This document shows, piece after piece, positions 44,254-53,011 of a DNA stretch of 64,000 bases (position 1 is its first letter; every line of letters starts with the position of its first letter). This DNA is from Vibrio atypicus. Its GTDB lineage: Bacteria; Pseudomonadota; Gammaproteobacteria; Enterobacterales; Vibrionaceae. The notes under the pieces were generated by a model that saw only the letters and a program-made list of their open reading frames with translations, was not told the origin of the DNA and did not search any database. Position numbers and translations under genes: made by a program. The DNA is taken from positions 1 to 64,000 of the forward strand of contig NZ_BLID01000003.1 in NCBI RefSeq assembly GCF_009811315.1. Direction: 5' to 3'.

Positions 44254-44465
44254 GTTCGATTACTCCATCAAAATTAGATAGAGCCATATTTAAATGTAAT
44301 TCATTAGCGATTGCAAATAATTATCATTTAGTTGCTTGGTGAGGGTAAAAATTGATGGATATTTAATCACTTGAACACAAATAACACCTAAGTCACTAAA
44401 AAATAACTAAATCTATCCTAAACTAAGGCAAGATAGACCAAATAAGAACAACAACAAGGAAAGAT

Positions 44466-46829
44466 ATGATGGCAATTCAACGGCTTGAAGCGAGCCAGCT
44501 ATACCATGCTGCGGAGTTGGAAATGCTACCGAGCAAATCGACCAAAGAGCTGGCGCCAATCGATGAGATTGTTGGTCAGGAGCGTGCTCAAAAAGCAGTC
44601 GAGTTCGCAATGTCCATCAAAGAAAAGGGTTATAACATTTACGCCATCGGTCAAAATGGCCTTGGCAAGCGCACTATGATTTTGCGTTATTTAAATCGCC
44701 ACAAACACGATGAAGCGGCACTATTCGATTGGTGTTATGTGGCGAATTTTGAAGATATTCGTACGCCTAAAGTACTTAAACTTCCGGGTGGTGTCGGCAG
44801 TAAACTAAAGCAAGACATTGAAAAGCTCATTTCCAAACTACTTAATGCGATGCCATTAGCGTTTGATAACGAGCTTTACTACAGCCGTGCTGACAAACTC
44901 AAAAACCAACTTGCGCAGAAGCAAGAAGCGGAGCTTGCGGTCATTACCAAGCAAGCAAAAGCTAAAGGCATTAGCTTAACCATTACTACGCAAGGTGATT
45001 ATCAGTTTGTCGCGATGAATGGCGATGAGTTGCACAGTGAAGAGTCTTTTGAAGAGCTAAGCAAGAAAGAGCAAGAAACGTTTGGTGAAGCGATTGATGA
45101 TCTTGAAGTTCAACTGCGCAATATGGTGCGCGAACTGACAGAGTGGGAAGAGTCGTTCAGCGAGAAAATCAAAAAGCTTAATGATGATGTCACACTGGAT
45201 GTAATTGCGCATTTCATTAAGCAGCTGAAAAAAGACTATTCTGGTTACCCAGAGATCAAAGCTTACCTAACGGAATTGCAGCAAGACATTGTCGATAACG
45301 CCGATATCTTCTTAGAGCAAAGCGCGGAGCAGGGCGAGGTGGCTACCGCTTCGTTGGATAAGAAATTACCGCGTCGTTACAAAGTTAACGTACTCGTAAG
45401 CCGTAAAAACAGTGAATTCCCGATTGTGGTGGAAGAGAATCCTAACTACCACTCACTGTTTGGTTATGTAGAAACGGCGACCTTTAAAGGCACTGTATTT
45501 ACCGATTTCTCATTGATTCGCCCTGGTAGTTTGCACAAAGCGAATGGCGGCGTATTGCTGATGGACGCGCAAAAAGTACTTGAGCAGCCATACGTTTGGG
45601 ATGGGCTAAAGCGCGCGTTGCGAGCTCGTCAATTAAGCCTCACTTCACTTGAAAAAGAGGTGACGTTAACGGGTGCTGTATCACTGGATCCGGAACCGAT
45701 TCCATTGGATGTGAAAATCATCCTGTTTGGTGATTACAGAACTTATCAACTACTGCAACATTATGATCCAGAGTTTAGCGAGCTATTTAGAGTAACCGCA
45801 GACTTTGAAGATGAAATGACCCGCAGCCCAGAATCTGAGCTCCAATACGCCCGCTTTATCTCAAGCGTTGTGAATGACAACAGCATGCTGCACTGCGATC
45901 GTAAGGCCATTGCACGTATCATTGAGCACAGCTCGCGACTCTCTGGCGATCAGACTAAGTTGTCACTCCACTCAGCTCACATCGCCAATCTATTGCGTGA
46001 ATCCAATTATGTGGCGAGACAAGCCAACTCGAATATGATCCGATCGAACCACGTTGAAGAAGCGTTGGCGAATCAAGAGATGCGAGTAAGCCGCTTGAAA
46101 GACAGCGTAATGGAAGGCTTCATCAATGGCACAACCTTACTGCACACGGAAGGTGAGGCGGTAGGTCAAGTCAACGCATTGTCGGTGTTGAGTACTAGCG
46201 AGTATATGTTTGGAGCACCAAACCGCATTACGGCGACAACGTGTTACGGCGAAGGTGATGTGATTGATATCGAACGCAGTGTTGATCTTGGCGGTAGCAT
46301 CCATTCTAAAGGGGTGATGATCTTGTCTGCGTACCTTTCGTCGGTATTTGGTAAGACAGCGAAAGTGCCATTAAATACAACCATTACTTTCGAGCAATCC
46401 TACGGTGGCGTTGATGGAGATAGCGCAAGTATGGCTGAGTTCTGTGCGGTTGTTTCTGCTTTCTCTAAACAGCCAAATAGACAAGACATTGCCATTACTG
46501 GCTCAATGAACCAGTTTGGTGAGTCTCAGCCGATTGGTGGCGTAAACGAGAAGATCGAAGGTTTCTTCGATGTTTGTGGCATTAAAGGGCGCAGCAGCGA
46601 ACAAGGGGTGATTATCCCGCGCTCGAATATGCACAATCTAATGTTGCGACCAGATGTAGTGAAAGCGGTTGAGAAGGGCGAATTCCATATTTGGGCTATT
46701 GACCATGTAACAGAAGCGATTGAGCTATTCATGGGTAAACCAGCGGGTGAAGCAAGTGATGAGGGCAGCTACCCAATTGATACTATTTTCGGCATTGCAC
46801 AAGCAAAATTGAATGCACTACGTAAATAG
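44466..46829 (+). CDS. Lon-family ATP-dependent protease (LonB-like, YcbZ type)
   Basis: 787 residues, similar in plan to E. coli YcbZ. An N-terminal AAA-like ATPase with 'VGQERAQKAVEFAMSIKEKGYN' and Walker A 'GQNGLGKRT', a coiled-coil-rich insertion at about 120-260, then 'LRPGSLHKANGGVLLMDAQKVL' (Walker B region). The C-terminal Lon protease domain has the Ser-Lys dyad: S653 in 'GDSASMAEF' and K696 in 'GGVNEKIEG'. It should degrade misfolded or regulatory cytoplasmic proteins. AAGGA precedes ATG 44466 (a second ATG follows at once). Single gene with a strong bidirectional terminator downstream. Confidence 0.92.
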   Translation: MMAIQRLEASQLYHAAELEMLPSKSTKELAPIDEIVGQERAQKAVEFAMSIKEKGYNIYAIGQNGLGKRTMILRYLNRHKHDEAALFDWCYVANFEDIRTPKVLKLPGGVGSKLKQDIEKLISKLLNAMPLAFDNELYYSRADKLKNQLAQKQEAELAVITKQAKAKGISLTITTQGDYQFVAMNGDELHSEESFEELSKKEQETFGEAIDDLEVQLRNMVRELTEWEESFSEKIKKLNDDVTLDVIAHFIKQLKKDYSGYPEIKAYLTELQQDIVDNADIFLEQSAEQGEVATASLDKKLPRRYKVNVLVSRKNSEFPIVVEENPNYHSLFGYVETATFKGTVFTDFSLIRPGSLHKANGGVLLMDAQKVLEQPYVWDGLKRALRARQLSLTSLEKEVTLTGAVSLDPEPIPLDVKIILFGDYRTYQLLQHYDPEFSELFRVTADFEDEMTRSPESELQYARFISSVVNDNSMLHCDRKAIARIIEHSSRLSGDQTKLSLHSAHIANLLRESNYVARQANSNMIRSNHVEEALANQEMRVSRLKDSVMEGFINGTTLLHTEGEAVGQVNALSVLSTSEYMFGAPNRITATTCYGEGDVIDIERSVDLGGSIHSKGVMILSAYLSSVFGKTAKVPLNTTITFEQSYGGVDGDSASMAEFCAVVSAFSKQPNRQDIAITGSMNQFGESQPIGGVNEKIEGFFDVCGIKGRSSEQGVIIPRSNMHNLMLRPDVVKAVEKGEFHIWAIDHVTEAIELFMGKPAGEASDEGSYPIDTIFGIAQAKLNALRK

Positions 46830-46864
46830 CGATTGATTAACGGAGCTCAAATCCTTAAATAGAC

Positions 46865-46897
46865 AATGCCAGTTCATGAGTTGAACTGGCATTTTTT
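46865..46897. terminator. Bidirectional terminator between the Lon-like gene and mesD
   Basis: Perfect 12-bp stem AATGCCAGTTCA (46865-46876) / TGAACTGGCATT (46882-46893), followed by T's on the plus side. Confidence 0.85.
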
Positions 46898-46905
46898 ATC
46901 ATCGT

Positions 46906-47934
46906 TTATGCAGTAAGTTCTTTGCGGATTATCTCTGCACCCGCGCTTAATGCTTTGAGTTTGGCGCTGGCAATATCACGCGACAACGGCGCCATACCGC
47001 AGTTAGTGCAAGGGTACAATTTGTCCGCATCAACGTATTTGAGTGCGCTGCGAAGTGTGTTCGCTACCTCTTCCGGAGTCTCAATCTCATTGGTTGCAAC
47101 ATCAATCGCACCGACCATGATCTTCTTGCCGCGCACAAGCTCCAGTAGCTCTACAGGCACACGAGAGTTGTGACATTCCAGCGAGATAATATCGATACTG
47201 GATTGCTGCAATTTAGGGAAGACTTCCTCGTACTGTCGCCACTCAGAACCTAAGGTTTTCTTCCAATCTGTATTGGCTTTAATACCGTAGCCATAGCAGA
47301 TATGGACGGCAGTTTCACACTTTAAGCCTTCAATTGCTCTTTCTAAACAAGCAATACCCCAATTATTCACGTCATCGAAAAATACGTTAAACGCAGGTTC
47401 GTCAAACTGAATGATATCGACGCCAGCTGCTTCAAGTTCTTTTGCTTCTTGATTGAGAATTTTTGCAAACTCCCAAGCAAGCTGTTCACGACTTTGATAA
47501 TGATCGTCATACAATGTATCAATCATCGTCATAGGACCAGGCAATGCCCATTTAATCGGCTTGTCCGTTTGTTGTCGTAGAAATTTCGCATCTTCAACAA
47601 ACACGGATTTAGGTCGAGAAACAGGGCCAATCACCGTCGGTACGCTGGCTTCATAACGATTACGAATGGTGACGGTTTTACGCTTTTGAAAGTCGACACC
47701 GTTTAAATGCTCGATAAACGTAGTGACAAAGTGCTGGCGTGTTTGCTCGCCGTCACTCACAATATCGATGCCTGATTGCTGCTGGTCGTGCAAAGATAAG
47801 TTGAGCGCATCTTGTTTGCCATTTATCAGCTCTTCCCCCTCTAGTTTCCAAGGCGACCAAAGTTGTTCAGGCTGAGCAAGCCAAGAGGGTTTTGGCAAAC
47901 TGCCAGCAGTGGAGGTTGGTAATAAAGTCTTCAT
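46906..47934 (-). CDS. mesD: Core-MetE methionine synthase (MesD type)
   Basis: 342 residues, only the catalytic C-terminal part of a MetE-type synthase. Zinc and homocysteine ligands are visible: 'AVHICYGYG' (His, Cys), 'SLECHN' (Glu) and 'YPCTNCGMAPLS' (Cys). The N-terminal folate-binding half of MetE is absent. Such short proteins next to a DUF1852 gene belong to the MesD group of folate-independent methionine synthases, whose methyl donor is not methyl-tetrahydrofolate and whose activity needs the DUF1852 partner. It ends the two-gene operon 24 bp after mesX. Confidence 0.85.
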   Translation of the reverse strand: MKTLLPTSTAGSLPKPSWLAQPEQLWSPWKLEGEELINGKQDALNLSLHDQQQSGIDIVSDGEQTRQHFVTTFIEHLNGVDFQKRKTVTIRNRYEASVPTVIGPVSRPKSVFVEDAKFLRQQTDKPIKWALPGPMTMIDTLYDDHYQSREQLAWEFAKILNQEAKELEAAGVDIIQFDEPAFNVFFDDVNNWGIACLERAIEGLKCETAVHICYGYGIKANTDWKKTLGSEWRQYEEVFPKLQQSSIDIISLECHNSRVPVELLELVRGKKIMVGAIDVATNEIETPEEVANTLRSALKYVDADKLYPCTNCGMAPLSRDIASAKLKALSAGAEIIRKELTA

Positions 47935-47958
47935 AATATGTCCTGCCGCGTTGAGATC

Positions 47959-48936
47959 TTAAAAAGCGTAGTTTTCAGACCAATTTTGAAGAATGGTCTG
48001 ATACGGTTTGATAAAGTTCTCTTCCGCAAACTTACCCTGTTGTATAGCCAATTGACTGCGCTCTACTCGGTCATAAACAATCTGAGTTAATGAGTGATCA
48101 GAGTTCTTTAAATTTGGTTGATAGCATTTTCCCGCGACGGCATTGGCATTATATATTTCAGGTCGATATATTTTTTGAAATGTCTCCATTGTGCTAATCG
48201 TACTAATAAGCTCTAGATTAGAGTAATCATTTAGTAGGTCACCAAAGAAATAAAATGCTAACGGTGCGACACTATTTGGTGGCATGAAATAGCGTACTTG
48301 TAGGCCCATTTTTTGGAAATATTGTTCTGTTAAAGAGGACTCATTCGGCTGGTATTCGTAACCTAACACTGGGTGCTGATTTTCAGTTCTACTGTATGTT
48401 TTGTTATCAGACACGCTTAGGCAAATTACTGGCGGTTTATTGAATTGTTGCTTGTACGCTTGTGAATCAACAAAGTACTTAAAGAGCTTGCCATGTAACT
48501 CACCAAAGTTGTCAGGAATACTAAATTTAGGCTGGTTTTTATTGTGATCTAACAGTAATACGCTGAAGTCGTAATCTCGCACATAAGAGGAAAAGTTATT
48601 ACCGACAATGCCTTCGATTCGTTCGCCTGTGTTGTGATCAACGATGTTGGTTTTTAACACTTCAATGGAAGGAAAGCTTTTGTCATTACCCGCAATATCC
48701 ATATCAACTGAAACGATTTCAAGTTCGACAGAGTAACGATCACCCGTTGGATTATCCCAATGTGCGAGGGCATTGAAACGGTTGTCGATCATTTTTAGAG
48801 CATTACGTAAATTGTCTTGGCGGCTTTCTCCTCGCGCCAAGTTAGCAAAGTTGGTGGTAATACGCGTGCTGTCTGCTGGGCGATAATTCTCATCGAGACT
48901 AATGCTTTTAATGCTAAATGTGAATTCTGTACTCAT
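47959..48936 (-). CDS. mesX: DUF1852 protein, partner of core-MetE (MesX type)
   Basis: 325 residues; the start (EFTFSIKSISLDENYRPADS) and the 'TNFANLARGESRQDNLRNAL' stretch match the DUF1852 pattern I know from genes beside mesD. It has no signal peptide or obvious cofactor motif. In other bacteria this partner is required, with oxygen, for methionine synthesis by MesD. It is the first gene of the pair and starts at ATG 48936, with AGGATAAT upstream. Confidence 0.82.
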   Translation of the reverse strand: MSTEFTFSIKSISLDENYRPADSTRITTNFANLARGESRQDNLRNALKMIDNRFNALAHWDNPTGDRYSVELEIVSVDMDIAGNDKSFPSIEVLKTNIVDHNTGERIEGIVGNNFSSYVRDYDFSVLLLDHNKNQPKFSIPDNFGELHGKLFKYFVDSQAYKQQFNKPPVICLSVSDNKTYSRTENQHPVLGYEYQPNESSLTEQYFQKMGLQVRYFMPPNSVAPLAFYFFGDLLNDYSNLELISTISTMETFQKIYRPEIYNANAVAGKCYQPNLKNSDHSLTQIVYDRVERSQLAIQQGKFAEENFIKPYQTILQNWSENYAF

Positions 48937-49240
48937 GGCAATTATTATCCTTTTCCTAAACTGAAAGCTGATATTTTTATTCTTTCTGGGGTTATATTTT
49001 TGTTTGGTGTTATTCCCAGCGGTATATGTTCTGCCTTATTCATTCATCCAGATGGGAAAGAATGCTTGTTGTAAGCAGAGCTTAATTTATAACGTGCTTC
49101 ATCAATCAAAGAACAATGGTTTTACTTCACAATCCACATGAAGAAATTTCATGTTTCATATTTTCTCAAACGGATATATTAGTGTGCTTCATGTGAACAT
49201 GAAGACGTTTAATAACGTTTATTTAAAATAATAACGATGG
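48937..49240. promoter_or_regulatory. Divergent mesX / TauE promoter region with CATGAA dyads
   Basis: 304 bp. CATGAA-gaaat-TTCATG (49137-49153) contains TGAA-N5-TTCA, the consensus of the methionine regulator MetR. A second, outward-arranged dyad, CTTCATGTGAACATGAAG (49187-49204), uses the same half-site. A lone 'gtgcttcat' occurs at about 49094. I see no SAM riboswitch and no row of MetJ boxes. MetR control of mesXD is a reasonable reading of the first dyad. Confidence 0.55.
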
Positions 49241-50059
49241 ATGAAGAGAGTGAGTGATTTGATTCAATTAATAATATATTGCGCATTACTGGGCAGTGGT
49301 GTGGGTTTTCTGGCTGGTCTATTAGGTATTGGTGGCGGATTAGTCATTGTGCCTATTTTAAGTATTATTTTACTCCACTTTGAGGTGCTCCCCTCTGACC
49401 AAGTGGTTATTGGCGCCATTGCCACTTCGCTGGCGTCCATTTTGTTTACTTCCACTTCTTCAGCGATTGCGCACCACAAAAATGGCAATGTGCCTTGGGA
49501 GCTTGCGCCTTGGATCATGACGGGTGTTGCTTTGGGCGCTTTAATTAGCGGGTTTATGGCAGCCCTGTTACCAGAGCAGGTCGTGCGAATGGTATTTGCG
49601 GTGAGTGTGGTTCTGATGGGCTTAAAAATGATGCTCAGCGGCAAAAATCAGGCTTCTAATGATCGTAATATGCCAAGCAGAGCACTCCTTACGGTTCTCA
49701 CAACCATTACTGGCGGCTTGTCGGCAATGATTGGGATTGGTGGCGGGGCGCTATTGGTTCCACTGTTGACGTTTTTCTCTGTTGATATGAAAAAGGCGAT
49801 TGGCTGTGCTTCGGCTTGTGGAATCGTCATCGCACTGTTTGGTTCAATCGGGTACGTCACCTCTGGCAGTAGTCAGTTTGCCTTGTCTGATGGGTTTGCA
49901 GGTTTTGTTTACTTACCGGCTCTGTTTGGCATTGTCAGCACTTCATGGTTTACCGCACCATTGGGGGCGAAAGCGACTCAAACTTTACCTGTTGCGACAA
50001 TTAAGAAGATCTTTGCCGCGCTACTGTTTGTGATGGCGGCCAATATGGTGGTGAGCTAA
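49241..50059 (+). CDS. TauE/SafE-family membrane exporter
   Basis: 272 residues, about eight membrane segments in two halves, each opening with a glycine-rich signature: 'GFLAGLLGIGGGLVIVPIL' and 'GGLSAMIGIGGGALLVPLL'. Family members export sulfite, sulfoacetate or related sulfur/organic anions, or act as unspecified anion permeases. Placement beside the methionine genes, with shared CATGAA dyads, suggests a sulfur-related substrate, which is inference. The ribosome site before ATG 49241 is poor; GTG 49250 is an alternative start. Confidence 0.85.
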   Translation: MKRVSDLIQLIIYCALLGSGVGFLAGLLGIGGGLVIVPILSIILLHFEVLPSDQVVIGAIATSLASILFTSTSSAIAHHKNGNVPWELAPWIMTGVALGALISGFMAALLPEQVVRMVFAVSVVLMGLKMMLSGKNQASNDRNMPSRALLTVLTTITGGLSAMIGIGGGALLVPLLTFFSVDMKKAIGCASACGIVIALFGSIGYVTSGSSQFALSDGFAGFVYLPALFGIVSTSWFTAPLGAKATQTLPVATIKKIFAALLFVMAANMVVS

Positions 50060-50120
50060 CAAAAGAGGTAAGCCAAGCATTGCTACAGGGTGATACTTGG
50101 CTTAGTTGCTATCGAGGTTA

Positions 50121-50840
50121 TTAGAGCCAGATTCTGCTAATCGGGCTCTTACGTTCAAAGTGATAAGCAATTTGCGCTTGAAGCAGTTCAGCAGTCGCCA
50201 CCGCATCAGTTAAGGCGTGGTGAGGTGTGTATTGTGGCAATCCGTAGCGAGTTCGACTTGCACCTAAACGAACAGATTGAGGTTTTTTGCCTCGTAGTTT
50301 GTTGAACAAGCCACCATTCTCTTTCTGCTGAAGCTGCGTTTCGATATGCATGGTGTCGACAACTGGAAACTCAATGCCTTCTTGGATCCGAGTCAGTAAA
50401 GCACGATTGAAAAATTCACGCTCAATACGCTGGTAATGGACCACCATAATTTTACCAGACATCTCGGCAAGCACTTCTGGGAATACTTGAGTTAAATCTG
50501 GCGCGTCCAGTACGTCAGAGTGAGTGATACCATGGATGACAACTGAATCTTCCTCAAGCTGCTTACGTGGTCGGATTGTCCAGTGTTTGGCTTGGTTGAT
50601 GAAAATACGGTTTAAGTTAAAAGGCACGGTGCCTATGGTAATGATGTCATCTTGATCTGGATCGAGCCCCGTGGTTTCAAAGTCCATCGCGAGAAACGTT
50701 ACTTCCTCTAACGGTGTGCCATCAAGCGGTATGCCGGCTTGATAGTAGCTTTTTAAATCCTCGTTGGTCGCGGTCTCTAGCTTACGCTTAAATTTCGTCT
50801 GCCAGTCGATGCTTGGTGCGCTCATGAGTTTGTTTAGCAT
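50121..50840 (-). CDS. DEDDh 3'-5' exonuclease (DnaQ/RNase T-like)
   Basis: 239 residues. Exo I 'AMDFETTGLD' gives D53 and E55, Exo II is in 'VVHYQRIEREFFNRAL', and Exo III is 'HHALTDAVATAELL' with the catalytic His and Asp. These chelate the two metal ions used for 3'-5' nucleolytic cleavage. The protein is like DNA polymerase III epsilon in fold but is not fused to a polymerase. I start at ATG 50840, 11 bp after the upstream stop, since the longer frame would overlap the neighbour by about 50 bp. It follows the cNMP/CBS/DUF294 gene in an operon. Confidence 0.88.
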   Translation of the reverse strand: MLNKLMSAPSIDWQTKFKRKLETATNEDLKSYYQAGIPLDGTPLEEVTFLAMDFETTGLDPDQDDIITIGTVPFNLNRIFINQAKHWTIRPRKQLEEDSVVIHGITHSDVLDAPDLTQVFPEVLAEMSGKIMVVHYQRIEREFFNRALLTRIQEGIEFPVVDTMHIETQLQQKENGGLFNKLRGKKPQSVRLGASRTRYGLPQYTPHHALTDAVATAELLQAQIAYHFERKSPISRIWL

Positions 50841-50850
50841 GCCGATCTCA

Positions 50851-52740
50851 CTACTTAAAGTTATTGCTGGCTTGATAACGGAACTTAAGGAAGTTCTGCG
50901 CATTACTTAGGATTTGGAACGCATCTTTAAGATTGCGACGTTCAAAATCAGACAAGTTTTCAGGCTCGATGTTGTTATCTGGTTCAATCTCATTCTCGAC
51001 ATCGAACGCTTGGTGGCGAATTCGAACCATAGAAATAAATTCTAGTGCATCACTTAGATCACGCGCTTTTCCTTTCGGTAAAATGCCTGCTTCATGGATA
51101 TCATCTAAGCGCTCGAATGAGTTTTTAGAACGTGAACCAACCGCTAATGCATGAACACGAATCAAGTCAGCAAGTGGGGCAGTACCACGGCGTTTGAGGT
51201 TGATAGAGTTTTTGTGCTGACCATCTTTCTCCATCACAAAGTCTTTAAAGAAGCCAAGTGGTGGCGTTCGATTCATTGCGTTACGAGCCAAGCAAGCCAA
51301 GAAGCGATTGTTCTTACGAGCGCGGCGGACAATAAAACCATTCAACTGTTCTGCCCACTTGAGTCGGCCGTAGACACCATCAAGGTCAAAGAAGATAGAT
51401 GCGTTTAACAGTGCTTTAGGGTTCGGATTATCAATCCAGTCTGCAAAGCACTCTTCCCATTCAGTGCGAGTCATACGCCAATCTGGATTGGTGGCCATGA
51501 TATCGCCCGTACAATAGGTGTAGCCACACTTGTCTAGACCATCACAGACTCGTTTAGAGAGCTCGGCAAAGTAACTATCATGTTCTTCTTTGATGAAGGT
51601 ATTGTCGAGAATAATGGCGTTATCTTGATCAGTCACGAGTAGCTGTTCGTCACGTCCCATGGAGCCCAGTGCGACAAAACAATACGGAACGGGTGGCTCA
51701 CCAAGCTCTTCTTCTGCAAGCTCAATGATGCGTTGCTTAAAGCTTCGGCCAATCACAGACATTGCGCTTCCAACCATATGAGAGTTGGCATCTTCATTGA
51801 CCAAGCGAACAAAACTGTCTTTCACTTGATCGGAAAGGGCAGAAAGTTCCTCAATCGATTGTTGCTGGAAGATACTACTTACGAGCAGCAAAGAGTTTTG
51901 CGATTCATAGCGAACAATGTCTGTCGCTTCAATAATACCAATTGGTTTTTTGTCTTTCAGTACCGGAAGATGATGAACGTTGTAGCGAAGCATGGTCAGC
52001 ATGGCTTCATAGACGTAAGCATTGTGATCCAGAGAAATTACTTCAGTGGTCATCACGGTTGCCACGTCGTCGCTTGGGTCTAAGCCCTGAGCCAAAACTC
52101 GCGTACACAAATCGCGGTCGGTGATAATGCCAACTAGCGGGTTGTTGTCGTCTTCGTCGCCATCTAACACTTCAGGATCGATAATGAGCAATGAAGAGAC
52201 ATTCTCATCAGCCATTTTTATTGCGGCGTTTTGAATCGACTCAGTGTTATGAATAAACGGAGCGTCACCTGTTAGCAAAGTACGTACTTTGGAAGTGGTT
52301 AGGTCGTTTTGTTCATTGCTATTGGAGACGGTTTGGCGAAGACGTGCGTTGTCTTCAACTTCAACGAAGTCGGCAAAACTTTCATGGTTGTCGTATAGCT
52401 CTTGGAAGACATCTTTTGGAATGCAGTAAAGCAAACTATCTTTAATTGCCTTGGCTGGGAAGCGAACTTTGTTATTGGTCAACAGCCCCATTTGGCCGAA
52501 CAAGGCACCCGCATCTAGTCGGTTATAGAGTTCGCCTTTACGACGATAGACTTCGATAACACCGCTACGCACCATGTAAAGATCTTGGATCTCGTCGCCA
52601 AAGTGAATGATTGGCGTATCTTCGCGATAGTACGAAATTTCAATATGTTTGGTGACATAGTTGAGAATGTCATCTTCGAGTTCATCAAATGGAGGATGTT
52701 GGGCGAGGAAGTTTTTAATTTCCAGTAGTTCTGCTTCCAT
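50851..52740 (-). CDS. cNMP-binding/CBS/DUF294 nucleotidyltransferase-like signalling protein
   Basis: 629 residues in four parts: a Crp-like cyclic-nucleotide-binding domain (about 15-120, 'MVRSGVIEVYRRKGEL', 'GALFGQMGLL'), two CBS motifs (about 160-290, 'VGIITDRDLCTRV', 'HHLPVLKDKKPIGIIEATD'), and a DUF294 nucleotidyltransferase with 'GSMGRDEQ' (359-366) and 'DQDNAI'. A C-terminal helical DUF294 domain follows. The plan is that of the GlnD-like family that probably nucleotidylates a partner under control of cAMP and adenosine ligands. The target is unknown here. Paired with the DEDDh exonuclease. Confidence 0.88.
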   Translation of the reverse strand: MEAELLEIKNFLAQHPPFDELEDDILNYVTKHIEISYYREDTPIIHFGDEIQDLYMVRSGVIEVYRRKGELYNRLDAGALFGQMGLLTNNKVRFPAKAIKDSLLYCIPKDVFQELYDNHESFADFVEVEDNARLRQTVSNSNEQNDLTTSKVRTLLTGDAPFIHNTESIQNAAIKMADENVSSLLIIDPEVLDGDEDDNNPLVGIITDRDLCTRVLAQGLDPSDDVATVMTTEVISLDHNAYVYEAMLTMLRYNVHHLPVLKDKKPIGIIEATDIVRYESQNSLLLVSSIFQQQSIEELSALSDQVKDSFVRLVNEDANSHMVGSAMSVIGRSFKQRIIELAEEELGEPPVPYCFVALGSMGRDEQLLVTDQDNAIILDNTFIKEEHDSYFAELSKRVCDGLDKCGYTYCTGDIMATNPDWRMTRTEWEECFADWIDNPNPKALLNASIFFDLDGVYGRLKWAEQLNGFIVRRARKNNRFLACLARNAMNRTPPLGFFKDFVMEKDGQHKNSINLKRRGTAPLADLIRVHALAVGSRSKNSFERLDDIHEAGILPKGKARDLSDALEFISMVRIRHQAFDVENEIEPDNNIEPENLSDFERRNLKDAFQILSNAQNFLKFRYQASNNFK

Positions 52741-52837
52741 GAAGAGTTCCAGTATTCGCTGAATGTTTCCTCAATGGTACATGATCTCACGCGAGATTTC
52801 GTCGAAACTGGGTAGCTAAGCTTAAAAAAGAAAGGCT

Positions 52838-52965
52838 TATATCCTTCATACTTGAAGCCGCAGCTTTGTTAACTGCACCAATTTACCCTAATCACATAGA
52901 ACACCTATGCTCATAGGGCTAAATTGGCTTGTTGCCGCGCTGCAACTCCAATTATCTTGGGTATA
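52838..52965. repeat. ERIC-like 128-bp intergenic repeat
   Basis: The ends form an imperfect terminal inverted repeat: TATATCCTTCATACTTGAAG on the left and TATACCCAAGATAATTGGAG read from the right. Length and ends fit the ERIC/IRU class, which is common in Vibrio intergenic DNA. The internal part is partly palindromic (gaacacctatgctcatagg). It lies between the start of the cNMP/CBS gene and the end of fhs. Confidence 0.75.
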
Positions 52966-53011
52966 GAAGAGAGTCCTAAGCCTTTTCCTATAGTGTTGCT
53001 CAATTTATCGA

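Noticed and set aside
48937..49240. SAM or cobalamin riboswitch upstream of mesX
   Set aside because: No conserved SAM or B12 box found by eye; short MetR-like dyads explain the region better.
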